A stretch of 64,000 nt of DNA, from positions 50,652-114,651 of the forward strand of contig NZ_BMVG01000023.1 in NCBI RefSeq assembly GCF_014650595.1, written 5' to 3'. Below are positions 1 through 8,345 of this stretch, in pieces. How positions within the stretch are numbered: the first letter of the stretch is position 1; each line of letters begins with the position of its first letter. The translations under genes and the position numbers were made by a program. The notes below the pieces were generated by a model. The model ran no database searches. It had not been told where the DNA came from and saw only the letters and a list, made by a program, of their open reading frames with translations. Source of the stretch: Streptomyces alanosinicus. GTDB lineage: Bacteria > Actinomycetota > Actinomycetes > Streptomycetales > Streptomycetaceae.

Positions 1-404
1 CGCCGGCGGCAGCACGGCGCATCGCCGATGTCGCTGCACCTCACTGACCCGCGGACCCGCACACCATCCATGCCCCTGGCCGACCCGCCCGCCCCTCCCC
101 CGCGTTCCCAGAGAGCCGACATAGCTCCCCGAACACGCTCCACCGGAGGCAACCGCCCATGCCGGTCTTCACTCACCACCCACTGCGCCACGCCGCCACC
201 CACTCGCACAGCATCCGGCAGTCCGTGCATGCCCTCTTCATCGGCCTTCTCCGCCGTATCGCCGACAGCCCGCTGGAGCAGCCCGTGCTCCACGCACTCG
301 AAGCCCGGGCCTGCGACCGGCACCTGGTGCCGCCCGGCGACGGCCACACGCCCACTGGCATGTGCCGCCTCCTACGTCGACGCCCTCAGCCTCGTCGAAG
401 TCCC

Positions 405-525
405 CAGGCCGCCTTGTCATACCGGGTGGCGACGCCCCCCACGCCTTGAGTTTGTTGATCAGGACCTCGACGGTGTTCCTCTCCCTGTAGAGGCCGACGT
501 CGTGGCTGACAGGCCGACCACCCAT
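405..525 (-). pseudogene. IS5-type transposase C-terminal remnant
   Basis: The reverse strand reads HDVGLYRERNTVE-LINKLKAW, then in a different frame GVATRYDKAAW. Together these match the conserved end of IS5-family (DDE) transposases, where YRERNTVER-LKxWRGIATRYDK is a hallmark. About 40 codons survive, with a frameshift and no start or catalytic residues, so this is an insertion-sequence scrap. The rest of the first 570 bases holds no gene I can support. Confidence 0.65.
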
Positions 526-569
526 CGAGCGATACCGGTAGCCGGCAGCTGCCGAGGAGGCGTTTGCCG

Positions 570-1298
570 TCAGGGAGTTTGCCGTGCGGAGATGAGGGCG
601 ATCTCGACCAGGTGCACGTCGGGGGGTGCGGCAAGGACGTAGCAGACCTGTGCGGCAACATCGGCTGGGTCCAGCGCCTGCTCCTCATGCCAGCGCGCTG
701 TTGCTTCGCGCAGCTGAGGATCGCTGATGTATTCACCACGGTTAGTCAGCACCATGCCGGGCGAGAGCACCGTGACCCGGATCCCGCAGCCGTGTAGTTC
801 GTGACGGAGGCCGTCACTGATGGCGCGCACCGCGTGTTTTGTTCCCGCATAGACACCGGATTCCGCGCTGGGCTCCTGCCGCCCACTCATGGAGCTGATA
901 TTGATCAGCTGCCCGCATCCGCTTCGTGTCAGGAAGGGAACGGCCGCCTGGGAAGCAGTGAGCAGCCCGAGGATGTTCAGCTCGACCATGTCCTGCCAGT
1001 CGGCGTACCGGCCGTCGCGCACCGCACCGAGCCGGAAACTCCCGGCGTTGTTCACCAAGGCGTCAAGGCCGCCGAGTTCGTCGCCGGCGGCCTCGACGGC
1101 CCGCGGCACCGCGTGGGGGTCTCGGAGGTCTGCTGGAATGGGCCGGGCGCCGGTCTCGCGAGCGATCGCCCGGAGCCGTTCGCCGTCCCTGGCGAGGACG
1201 GCGACATGTGCACCCTGGCTCGTCAGGGCGCGAGCCGTCGCCGCGCCGATGCCGGCGGAGCCGCCGGTGATGAGGACCTTGCGCCCGCTGAGCGCCAT
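570..1298 (-). CDS. SDR family NAD(P)-dependent oxidoreductase
   Basis: A 242-residue classical short-chain dehydrogenase. The nucleotide-binding glycine motif TGGSAGIG lies at residues 11-18, NNAG at 83-86, the catalytic serine in the ISSMSG stretch near 135, and the YxxxK pair at Y150/K154. The start was placed at the ATG giving MALSGRKV, because ACGGAGGCGAAC precedes it with good spacing; the frame is open for 16 more codons upstream without a better site. The Rossmann fold and catalytic residues are complete, so it should be an active cytoplasmic reductase or dehydrogenase. The substrate cannot be read from sequence. It stands alone, 168 bases downstream of the phosphatase-TPR gene on the same strand, and may share its transcript. 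Confidence 0.9.
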   Translation of the reverse strand: MALSGRKVLITGGSAGIGAATARALTSQGAHVAVLARDGERLRAIARETGARPIPADLRDPHAVPRAVEAAGDELGGLDALVNNAGSFRLGAVRDGRYADWQDMVELNILGLLTASQAAVPFLTRSGCGQLINISSMSGRQEPSAESGVYAGTKHAVRAISDGLRHELHGCGIRVTVLSPGMVLTNRGEYISDPQLREATARWHEEQALDPADVAAQVCYVLAAPPDVHLVEIALISARQTP

Positions 1299-1466
1299 GT
1301 TCGCCTCCGTGTCGAATTCCCGTTTACCAAGGCGACCGCTATCCACATGGACGTACCCGTTGAGGTATTTGCCCCTGGGGCGGATGGGCGAATTGTTAGT
1401 CGCCGTCTTCGAACGTGTACGTGTGGCCTAGCGATGCAGCGCTCCGAGCAGAGCTCTGGCGAGGCG

Positions 1467-2978
1467 TCAGCGGGTACCGAGTCCCGCGAACAGGTCACGC
1501 GTCAGCCGTGTGTGCGGGTGATTCGGGCCCAGGACACGGTCCCGCGCACGCAGCACCTCCTGCACGATGGGCAGCGCGGCGTTCCGGTCGCCGGTCACTG
1601 CCGTCCATCGGCCCAACTCGTGCTGAGTCAGCAAGGTCCGGGGGTGGTGCGCACCCTGGACCTCCTTACGCACAGGCCACAAGTCGTGCAGCATGGCCAG
1701 CGCTTTGTCGGGCGCTCCTGCCTCGCCGATCCACTTGGCAAATTCGTGACGGGTCGTCAGCATGCTGATGTGCCGGGGACCCAGCGCACGCTCACGCCGA
1801 GGTACGAGTTCATCGAACAGCTCCGCCGCCTCTTCGGCCTCACCGATTTCACCGGTCCGGCGAGCGATTTCGTGCCGGGTTGTGAGGGTGTCCGGATGCT
1901 CGGGGCCCTGGTGCTCGATACGAATGTCCAGAAGTTCTCGAAACTGTGTCAGCGCGGTGGCGGGATCGCCTCCCTCTCCGATCCAGTACGCAAGTCGATG
2001 CCTGGTCAGCAGGGTATCGGGATGCGTCGGACCCAATGCCCGCTCACGTACGGGAAGGAGTTCCCCGCTCAATTCGACAGCCAGGCCGAAGTCGCCCGAC
2101 TCGCCCGTCCAGTAGGAAATGTTCTGGCGGCAGTGCAGGGTTCCGGGGTGTTCAGGGCCGGCCACACGTTCCCAGTCCGGGAGGTAGGCACGGAATGCGT
2201 GCAGCGCGGTGAGAAAGTGGCCGCCCTCAGCCAGCCAATGCGCGTGGATATCCCTCGCGGTGAGGGTTTCCAGGTGTTCCGGTCCGTATACGCGCTCGAA
2301 GACGGGCAGCAGTTCACCGAGGGCGGTGGCGGCGAGAGCCGGGCTTTTCTGTTCACCGAGACGATCAGCCTCGTCCCGTTGCGCAAGGAGGTCTTGCGTA
2401 TCGCAGACCATCGAAACAAATGCAGGGTGGTCGGTCTTCTGCGGATCGGACTTCTCGACCGGCCCGTCCCCCAGCCTGGACCGTACCCACTCGACCAGGC
2501 CCGGCATCGCGGCTTCGATCATCCAGAGGACCTCGACGAAGTCAGCCTCCTGCCCGTAGTAGGGGTCGGGCACACCGTCTGCGCCGCCATCCCTTTCGCT
2601 GCACCCCGGCGAGAATGACCGCAGGAGTCGGATCCGTTCGTCCGCCTCGGGGGTTCCGCCGTCCGCCGTCCGGCTCTTCGCCACTCCGAGACGTTCTTTG
2701 AGTACGGCTACATGGTGGGAATCCATGGCCACGAAGACATCCGCGTCGAGGTCGCGTTCCCCCAGTTGGGAAGCTACGTGGTCGACAGGATATCCGTGTG
2801 CCGATAATACGCGGGCGGCACGTTCATCGATACGCTTTCCGGTGTGCCAGGTGCCAACCCCTGCACTGGTTACGGAGACGCGGTCAGCGATTCCGGCCCT
2901 GCGCAAACGCTCCTGGAACACTAGCGCCGCCATGGGTGAGCGACAGATATTCCCGGTACAGATGAAGGATATGTGCAT
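1467..2978 (-). CDS. Low-molecular-weight protein tyrosine phosphatase fused to TPR repeats
   Basis: 503 residues in one frame. Residues 1-165 are a complete low-molecular-weight tyrosine phosphatase: the P-loop CTGNICRS has catalytic C7 and R13, and the general-acid loop DPYYG is at 138-142. Residues about 200-503 are tandem tetratricopeptide units of the kinesin-light-chain type, with repeated GPxHPDTLxTRHxxAxWxGExG patterns. Free-standing phosphatases of this family are about 150-160 residues, so the C-terminal extension is unusual. TPR arrays bind partner proteins, and in actinomycetes such repeats are frequent in regulatory and conflict proteins; a scaffolded or self-sensing phosphatase is inferred. 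ATG start with CGGAGT upstream. The 5' end overlaps the end of the TauD-like stub frame. No cognate tyrosine kinase is visible nearby. Confidence 0.85.
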   Translation of the reverse strand: MHISFICTGNICRSPMAALVFQERLRRAGIADRVSVTSAGVGTWHTGKRIDERAARVLSAHGYPVDHVASQLGERDLDADVFVAMDSHHVAVLKERLGVAKSRTADGGTPEADERIRLLRSFSPGCSERDGGADGVPDPYYGQEADFVEVLWMIEAAMPGLVEWVRSRLGDGPVEKSDPQKTDHPAFVSMVCDTQDLLAQRDEADRLGEQKSPALAATALGELLPVFERVYGPEHLETLTARDIHAHWLAEGGHFLTALHAFRAYLPDWERVAGPEHPGTLHCRQNISYWTGESGDFGLAVELSGELLPVRERALGPTHPDTLLTRHRLAYWIGEGGDPATALTQFRELLDIRIEHQGPEHPDTLTTRHEIARRTGEIGEAEEAAELFDELVPRRERALGPRHISMLTTRHEFAKWIGEAGAPDKALAMLHDLWPVRKEVQGAHHPRTLLTQHELGRWTAVTGDRNAALPIVQEVLRARDRVLGPNHPHTRLTRDLFAGLGTR

Positions 2979-3258
2979 TGATCGACTCCGTAGGTGGCGC
3001 CACCACAGACAGACTAAGAATTTCCCCAGAAATCCGAAAGAAGGATGCGCTTGAGATACCTGTCCGGATCGGAGAAAGCATTTCTGCCGTGCAGCACACT
3101 CCAGTAACTATCTTGCCGCTGTGATGCGTAACGGGTTTCCCCAAGCGGGCAGCGAAGGCGACGTAGTCGAAATCATCTATCGAGATTCCCGTTATACGCG
3201 AGTAGCCGTTTTCGGCAATGCGACTTAAGCTAATAGGCGAGTGTGGACATTGTGTCAC
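2884..3258 (-). pseudogene. TauD/TfdA-like N-terminal stub
   Basis: A GTG-started frame of 124 residues with a clear ribosome site (CTGGAGGTTAAAGC). Residues about 20-50 (ITGISIDDFDYVAFAARLG, KPVTHHSGK) resemble the N-terminal segment of TauD/clavaminate-synthase-like non-heme iron dioxygenases. There the similarity stops; the HxD...H iron ligands and some 200 residues are missing. The last 30 codons run into the start of the phosphatase-TPR gene in another frame and are probably not conserved. I read this as a truncated remnant whose translation signals survive. A short leader peptide coupled to the downstream phosphatase is a weaker alternative. Confidence 0.5.
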
Positions 3259-3453
3259 GCTTTAACCTCCAGCTTACGCACCCCAACGTTGTTGATCTTA
3301 TGTTTCGTCAGGCTCTCCAGTCAAGAGTGCCGGGCGAACTCGACAGGGCCGCCAGTAAGCAGCAAGCTGACTCGTGACGTTCCGTCATGAGTCGCAATCC
3401 GCACGACCCCGCACCGACACACCCAAATCGGCCGCATTCCAGGTATTGACTGC

Positions 3454-4386
3454 ATGCGCCACGTACCGAAGGATGAACTCCCGCAGAGGAGCTTCCAGAA
3501 GACGGAGTGCCACCTCGTCTCGAAATGGGGTGTTATGCAGCAATTACCAGACTTCCCTTTTGCCTCCGACGGAGCCTTCAACATAGCGGCATGGCGTGAA
3601 ATTGTGACACGAGCAGCAGCCTCGACAGACCCTCGGATACAGGCGATCTGCCCGTTTGGATTCGAGGTTACCAACGATGCCAGGTTTATTCGCCGAAACC
3701 TCAACCGATTCTACGTATATCTAGGCATTCCACCGAATCTCAATCCGTCTGCCGCCTGGTCAGTCGCGTTCGCCGAGCACTTGGGCAAGATCGTATCCGA
3801 GTGCGCTCCCGACTACTGGGGTGCGGCTCACTGCAGTCCGGAGAATGAAAGGCTCCCACTGGGGCATGGGTACCGATCGGTCGACATCCGCTCTATTCCC
3901 GCCAGCGGTGATCTACTGGAGATGTACGCGCAGTTTATCTGCACCGTTCCGATCGCTATTGCGGACGAAATATGCATAAAGCCCGGGATGTTCGATTCCG
4001 AAGGCACTTGTAGGTATTTCTATCAGCTTTCCGTGATGTTCCATCACCTACACTTCGGCCCCTGCGCCGCTCTGTCGCCAAAGGAAATGGACGTTTTGGG
4101 GCGCCTGATGAGGGAGATATCGACTCGGGAACAAGAAACCGGGAAGACCGCCGAACTCTCCTCGACTTCGGAACAGCGCGCCGCGGTCCACCGCATCGTC
4201 ATCCCACAGACCGGGCGCATCCGCGACCACATACAGCGGCTAGCCACAGGGCCGAATAAAGTCACCGTGCGTACGCAGGACATCAATACGCCCCTCACCT
4301 GGGATGCGACCCTGCCATTCCCCTTCCTCAACGCCAATATGACAGCGGTCCTGCACGCGTATCGGACCTTCGGCCACCATCTGTGA
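3454..4386 (+). CDS. Hypothetical protein, unrecognised family
   Basis: An open frame of 310 residues that I do not recognise. It has no signal peptide or membrane helix. It is rich in aromatic residues and histidine, with cysteines in ICPFGF, SECAPDYW, AHCSPEN, FICTVP, EICIKP, GTCRYF and GPCAA; a pair such as HHLHFG (residues 198-203) could bind metal, but no family signature is evident. The start is uncertain: ATG at 3535 (MQQLPDF) is an alternative with a weak GGGG upstream. Base composition is clearly less GC-rich than neighbouring genes, as in the adjacent TauD stub, which suggests recent acquisition. It is divergent from the phosphatase-TPR gene. Confidence 0.6.
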   Translation: MRHVPKDELPQRSFQKTECHLVSKWGVMQQLPDFPFASDGAFNIAAWREIVTRAAASTDPRIQAICPFGFEVTNDARFIRRNLNRFYVYLGIPPNLNPSAAWSVAFAEHLGKIVSECAPDYWGAAHCSPENERLPLGHGYRSVDIRSIPASGDLLEMYAQFICTVPIAIADEICIKPGMFDSEGTCRYFYQLSVMFHHLHFGPCAALSPKEMDVLGRLMREISTREQETGKTAELSSTSEQRAAVHRIVIPQTGRIRDHIQRLATGPNKVTVRTQDINTPLTWDATLPFPFLNANMTAVLHAYRTFGHHL

Positions 4387-4464
4387 GACCCGCCAGTCGC
4401 AGGATCGGACCCATGAGCACTTGTCGAAAGTTCGGCGTCAACCCGTCGTGCGAGCGGGCGTCCG

Positions 4465-4824
4465 ATGGGAACGGTGCGCTTCACGGAAGAGATCACCGCG
4501 TTTCCTACCGTGCACCCCGCTCCGGCGGACGGGGGCCGGCCAGCGGGCGCGCCCACTACAGCCACGCCTCGATTCCCCATGTCTGGAGGCATGGGAGCAA
4601 CGGGCACCGGGCCGGGAGTGACGCCCCCGTTCGAGGGTGTCGGCGTTTCGGCCAAGTGTGCCTCCACAGAGGGCTCTTGCGGGACAAGGGCCCGTGCAGG
4701 GCACACCTTCCGTGAACCGCTCAACGACGGGATTCACCGATCGACCGAAAGACATGTGTTCGAAATCCAGGCGGCGTCGTTGGACCTGTCGACACAGCCA
4801 CGACCGAGGGGGGACCGACGTTGA
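4465..4824 (+). CDS. Possible small protein coupled to the ABC exporter
   Basis: A 119-codon frame whose TGA overlaps the TTG start of the exporter (TTGA), the arrangement of translationally coupled genes. The product is Gly/Pro/Thr-rich with two cysteines in AKCASTEGSCGT and a C-terminal basic tail. Third-position GC is only about 70-75%, below the neighbouring real genes, and no family is recognised, so it may be chance. The rest of the 434-base gap between 4387 and 4820 shows no other gene. Confidence 0.2.
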   Translation: MGTVRFTEEITAFPTVHPAPADGGRPAGAPTTATPRFPMSGGMGATGTGPGVTPPFEGVGVSAKCASTEGSCGTRARAGHTFREPLNDGIHRSTERHVFEIQAASLDLSTQPRPRGDRR

Positions 4825-6863
4825 CATCGGCCGGACCACGCTGCACTGCGCCTCAGGAAGCGCAAGACACGACGACGGACGGGATCTCGGAGGCGGAGCG
4901 TGAGCTCTACGGAGGACGGCTCCGCTACGACCAGTCCTATGTCCGACACGAAGGCTCGTTGACCCGGCTGGGATTCGGACGGATGGCGGCAGCACTGCCG
5001 CACATGATCGGAATGGTGCTGCGCACCGGCTGGAGCGCGGACCGGCGAGCACTGTCCGGGGTTGTGGCGGCCCAGCTCGGGCAGGGCGTCATGGGCGGGT
5101 GGGGGCTCGTGGCGGTCAACAGCGTTCTCACGCGCTTGTTCGCGGACGGCCCAACCGCGCACAAGCTCCGCGACGCCCTGCCATCACTGGCGGTGCTAGC
5201 CCTCACAGCGCTGGGGACGGCGTTGCTGTCGGCGTGGTCGACGGCCATGTCCGGCCGGCTGGAACCGCAGGTGGAGCGGGCGGTTTCCACGCGGTACTAC
5301 ACAGCCGTCACACACGTCGAAGTGGAAGCGACCGAGCGGCCGGAAGTCCAGCGCGTCCTGGAGGCAGGCAAGTTCGGCACCGACTCGGCGCGCACCATGC
5401 TGCGGTTGTCGGTAGGCGTGGGAAACGTGGTGACCGGCATGGTGGCCGCGGCCGTCGTCCTGGCGTCGCTGCACTGGGCCCTGCTGCCGATGCTGTTGGC
5501 GATCGCCCTGCCCAAGGGCTGGGGGGCGGTCCGCTCCGCACGCCGCGACTACATTTCACGGCTGAACTGGGTCGACCACCGGCGGGCGATCGCCTCGCTG
5601 CTGAACTACCTGACACGCCCGCACGCAGCCGGGGAGATCCGCGTGCACGCGGCCGGCACCAAGCTGCTGTCCAGCTATGAGGAGATGTCCCGGCAGACGG
5701 AGGTCGAACAGCAGCGGCTGGCCCGCGCCCAGGCCACCACGGACCTGGTCGCCGGCGGCTTCGCCGGGCTGGCATCGCTCGCCTGCTACGGGCTGCTGTG
5801 GTGGCTGCTGGCGAGCGGGCGGCTGCCGCTCGCCGTCGGCGGAACAGCGGTCATCGCGATCCGCACCTCGACCGCGCGACTCACCTCCCTGGTGCAGCAA
5901 GTCAACCGGCTGTACGAGGAACTGCTGTTCCTCACCGACACCGAGAACGCCATCGAGGTCGCCGACAAGAACGCGATCCCTTCCATGGGCAAGCCGCTGC
6001 CCTCGCCCGTGCAGACCGTGCGCGTGGAAGACGTGTCCTTCACCTACCCGGGGGCCGACTCGCCGTCCCTGAAAGGGGTGAACGTGCAGGTCCGCCGCGG
6101 CGAGGTAACAGCCCTGGTCGGTGCGAACGGCTCGGGGAAGACCACCTTGACCAAAGTGCTGGCCGGGCTTCTGCTGCCCACCGAAGGAAATGTGTGGTGG
6201 GAGGCCGGGTCAGGCGAGAAGACCGAACTCCGCGAGACCGACCGTGCGCAGGTCTTCGCGGCCGTCGGGGTTCTCGCTCAGGACTTCCCGCGCTGGGAGA
6301 TGACCGCCGCCGCGAACGTGGCCATCGGCGCCGGCAATCGCCCCCGGGACATGAACCGTGTCCGTGAGGCCGCCCAGGCAGCAGACGTGTCCACGCTCAT
6401 CGAGAGCCTGCCGCACGGATGGAACTCGATCGTCTTCAAGGGGTACGAACGCGGCATCCAGCTCTCGGGCGGACAGTGGCAGAAGCTGGTAACCGCTCGC
6501 AGCCTGTACCGCAACGCGCCCTTCCTGCTCGTCGACGAACCGACCTCGGCGCTCGATCCGCACGCCGAGATCGCGGCCTTCGAAGGACTGTGGTCCCTGG
6601 CTCACAAGGGACATGCCGTCGTGCTGGTCACACACCGGTTGGCGGCGACAGCGAACGCCGACCACATCTACGTACTCGATCAGGGGCGTGTCGCCGAAGA
6701 GGGCACGCACGAGCAGCTGATGGCCCAGGCCGACGGCCTCTACCAGCGCATGTTCACCGCCCAGGCAGCCCAGTACGGACACATCCCGCCGACGCCGGAC
6801 CCATTGCCCACCCAACGACGTGCCTCCCCTTCCCGCCCTGAGAAGGCCGAGGAAGCCCGGTGA
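4821..6863 (+). CDS. ABC transporter, fused permease and ATPase
   Basis: A 680-residue half-transporter of the exporter type. Residues about 60-360 hold the membrane domain with several hydrophobic helices. The ATPase domain follows: Walker A GANGSGKTT near 433, signature LSGGQ near 547, Walker B LLVDEPTSALD near 569, and the switch histidine in VTHR. The TTG start is supported by GAGGGGGGACC seven bases upstream. Exporters of this kind often carry peptides or natural products out of actinomycetes. It overlaps the next gene by GTGA, so the two are translationally coupled. The signature helix lacks the expected arginine (LSGGQWQKL rather than LSGGQRQRL), a modest deviation that usually still permits activity. 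The cargo is unknown; the adjacent peptide-P450 locus makes a RiPP export role conceivable. Confidence 0.9.
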   Translation: MTSAGPRCTAPQEAQDTTTDGISEAERELYGGRLRYDQSYVRHEGSLTRLGFGRMAAALPHMIGMVLRTGWSADRRALSGVVAAQLGQGVMGGWGLVAVNSVLTRLFADGPTAHKLRDALPSLAVLALTALGTALLSAWSTAMSGRLEPQVERAVSTRYYTAVTHVEVEATERPEVQRVLEAGKFGTDSARTMLRLSVGVGNVVTGMVAAAVVLASLHWALLPMLLAIALPKGWGAVRSARRDYISRLNWVDHRRAIASLLNYLTRPHAAGEIRVHAAGTKLLSSYEEMSRQTEVEQQRLARAQATTDLVAGGFAGLASLACYGLLWWLLASGRLPLAVGGTAVIAIRTSTARLTSLVQQVNRLYEELLFLTDTENAIEVADKNAIPSMGKPLPSPVQTVRVEDVSFTYPGADSPSLKGVNVQVRRGEVTALVGANGSGKTTLTKVLAGLLLPTEGNVWWEAGSGEKTELRETDRAQVFAAVGVLAQDFPRWEMTAAANVAIGAGNRPRDMNRVREAAQAADVSTLIESLPHGWNSIVFKGYERGIQLSGGQWQKLVTARSLYRNAPFLLVDEPTSALDPHAEIAAFEGLWSLAHKGHAVVLVTHRLAATANADHIYVLDQGRVAEEGTHEQLMAQADGLYQRMFTAQAAQYGHIPPTPDPLPTQRRASPSRPEKAEEAR

Positions 6864-8296
6864 AGGACGAGGCCACCCCCGAGCTGGACAGATGCGCAGC
6901 CACAGCGTCCCGGCGCGCCAAGCTCCTTGCCGACGCCTCCCCCGGATCCAGCCCGGTGCGCCCACCATCGTTGTGGCACCACACCGACTTCCGGCGGTAC
7001 CTGACCGGCCAGGCCGCCAGCGTGGCCGGCAGCTCGATCAGCCAGCTGGCCCTCCCCGTGCCGGCCGTGCTGGAACTGGACGCCACCCCTGCCCAGGTCG
7101 CCTGGCTCACCTTCCTGGGCCAACTCCCGCCCGCTCTCCTGGCGTTGCACGCCGGAGCACTCGCCGACCGCCACTCCAAGCGGAAGCAGATGATCACCGG
7201 AGACCTGGTCAGCGCCGCCGCGCTGGCCAGCGTGCCCGTGGCGGCCGCGCTGGACCGCCTGTCCCTGGCCCAGCTCATGGTGGTCGCGGCGGTGCAGGGC
7301 GCGGCGGGTGTGCTGCAGGATGCCGCCGCGATCAGCCTCCTGCCCAGCCTGGTCGACCGGTCCCTGATCCAGCGGAGCAACAGCCGTACCGGAGCCCTGT
7401 TCTCGGTCGCGGCCACCGCGGGCAGCAACCTCGGCGCCGGGCTCACCGCGCTCCTCGGCCCGGCCCGGGCGCTGCTCGGTGACGTCGGCTCCTACCTCAT
7501 CAGCGCCTGGTGCACCGCCCGCATCCAGACACGCGAGACCACCCGGGCGCCGGCAGGAGACCGCCGGCTGCGCGCCGAGATCGGTGAAGGCCTGCGCTAC
7601 GTGCGCCGTGACCACCAGCTGCGCACGCTGACCCTGGTCAACGCGACCACCTCGGCCGCCCTGACGCTTCTCAATACCCTATGGGCCCTGTACCTGCTCA
7701 GGTCCCTCGCGATGAGCCCGACGGCCTTCGGCGTGGTCCTGGGGCTCGGAGCCCTCGGCGCGGCGGCGGGCGCGCTTGCCGCCCCGGCGCTCACGCGACA
7801 GTACGGGCCCGGGCCGACGATGCTCGTCGCGCTCGCACTCACCCCGCTGACCCAGATTCCGCTGCTGCTCGCCGCCCCGGGCCTGGCCTGGCAGATCGCC
7901 ATCGGCGCCGCCCTGTTCGTTCAGCTGTCCTGCGCAGCGGCGGCGGGAACCACTCAGCGCTCCATTCGCCAGGTCGTCACCGCCGAGGGCATGCAGGCCC
8001 GCATGCAGGCCGTGAGCACCTGGCTCACCTCAGGCGCCCGGCCGGTGGCCGCCCTGGCCGCGGGCGGCCTCGGGACACGGATCGGCGTACGGCCCACCCT
8101 CCTCGTCGGCACCTGCCTGCTCCTCGTCCCCCTCGTGGTCCTCTACCGCTCGCCACTACGCGGCCTCCGCCAGATGCCCGAAGCCCGGCCTGTCCTCTCC
8201 CGTTCAGGAGATCCACTCGTGCAACCACCCGTCCCCTCCCCCTCCCCTTCACCCAGCCCCGCCCCTGCCGGGCTCCGCGCAGCGAACCACCCATGA
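6860..8296 (+). CDS. MFS transporter
   Basis: 478 residues with about 12 hydrophobic helices from residue 35 to 435. The loop LADRHSKRKQM after helix 2 is the major facilitator motif A (G/A-x-x-x-D-R-x-x-R/K-R/K). It resembles the enterobactin-exporter-like (MFS_3) group, proton-driven drug or siderophore exporters. The GTG start overlaps the TGA of the ABC gene by four bases, so both belong to one operon. The C-terminal tail is Pro/Ser-rich (PSPSPSPAP) and probably disordered. A second exporter next to an ABC exporter suggests a self-resistance or export cassette. The substrate is unknown. Confidence 0.88.
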   Translation: MKDEATPELDRCAATASRRAKLLADASPGSSPVRPPSLWHHTDFRRYLTGQAASVAGSSISQLALPVPAVLELDATPAQVAWLTFLGQLPPALLALHAGALADRHSKRKQMITGDLVSAAALASVPVAAALDRLSLAQLMVVAAVQGAAGVLQDAAAISLLPSLVDRSLIQRSNSRTGALFSVAATAGSNLGAGLTALLGPARALLGDVGSYLISAWCTARIQTRETTRAPAGDRRLRAEIGEGLRYVRRDHQLRTLTLVNATTSAALTLLNTLWALYLLRSLAMSPTAFGVVLGLGALGAAAGALAAPALTRQYGPGPTMLVALALTPLTQIPLLLAAPGLAWQIAIGAALFVQLSCAAAAGTTQRSIRQVVTAEGMQARMQAVSTWLTSGARPVAALAAGGLGTRIGVRPTLLVGTCLLLVPLVVLYRSPLRGLRQMPEARPVLSRSGDPLVQPPVPSPSPSPSPAPAGLRAANHP

Positions 8297-8345
8297 CCAC
8301 CACACCACATCACCCACTGAAGAAGAGCAGTTGAGGAGCGCAACC

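Noticed and set aside
28..642. 204-residue forward frame at the window start
   Set aside because: It crosses the transposase remnant and the SDR gene antisense and shows no domain.
801..2618. 605-residue forward open frame
   Set aside because: It is opposite the SDR and phosphatase-TPR genes, has no domain, and arises from high-GC coding on the other strand.
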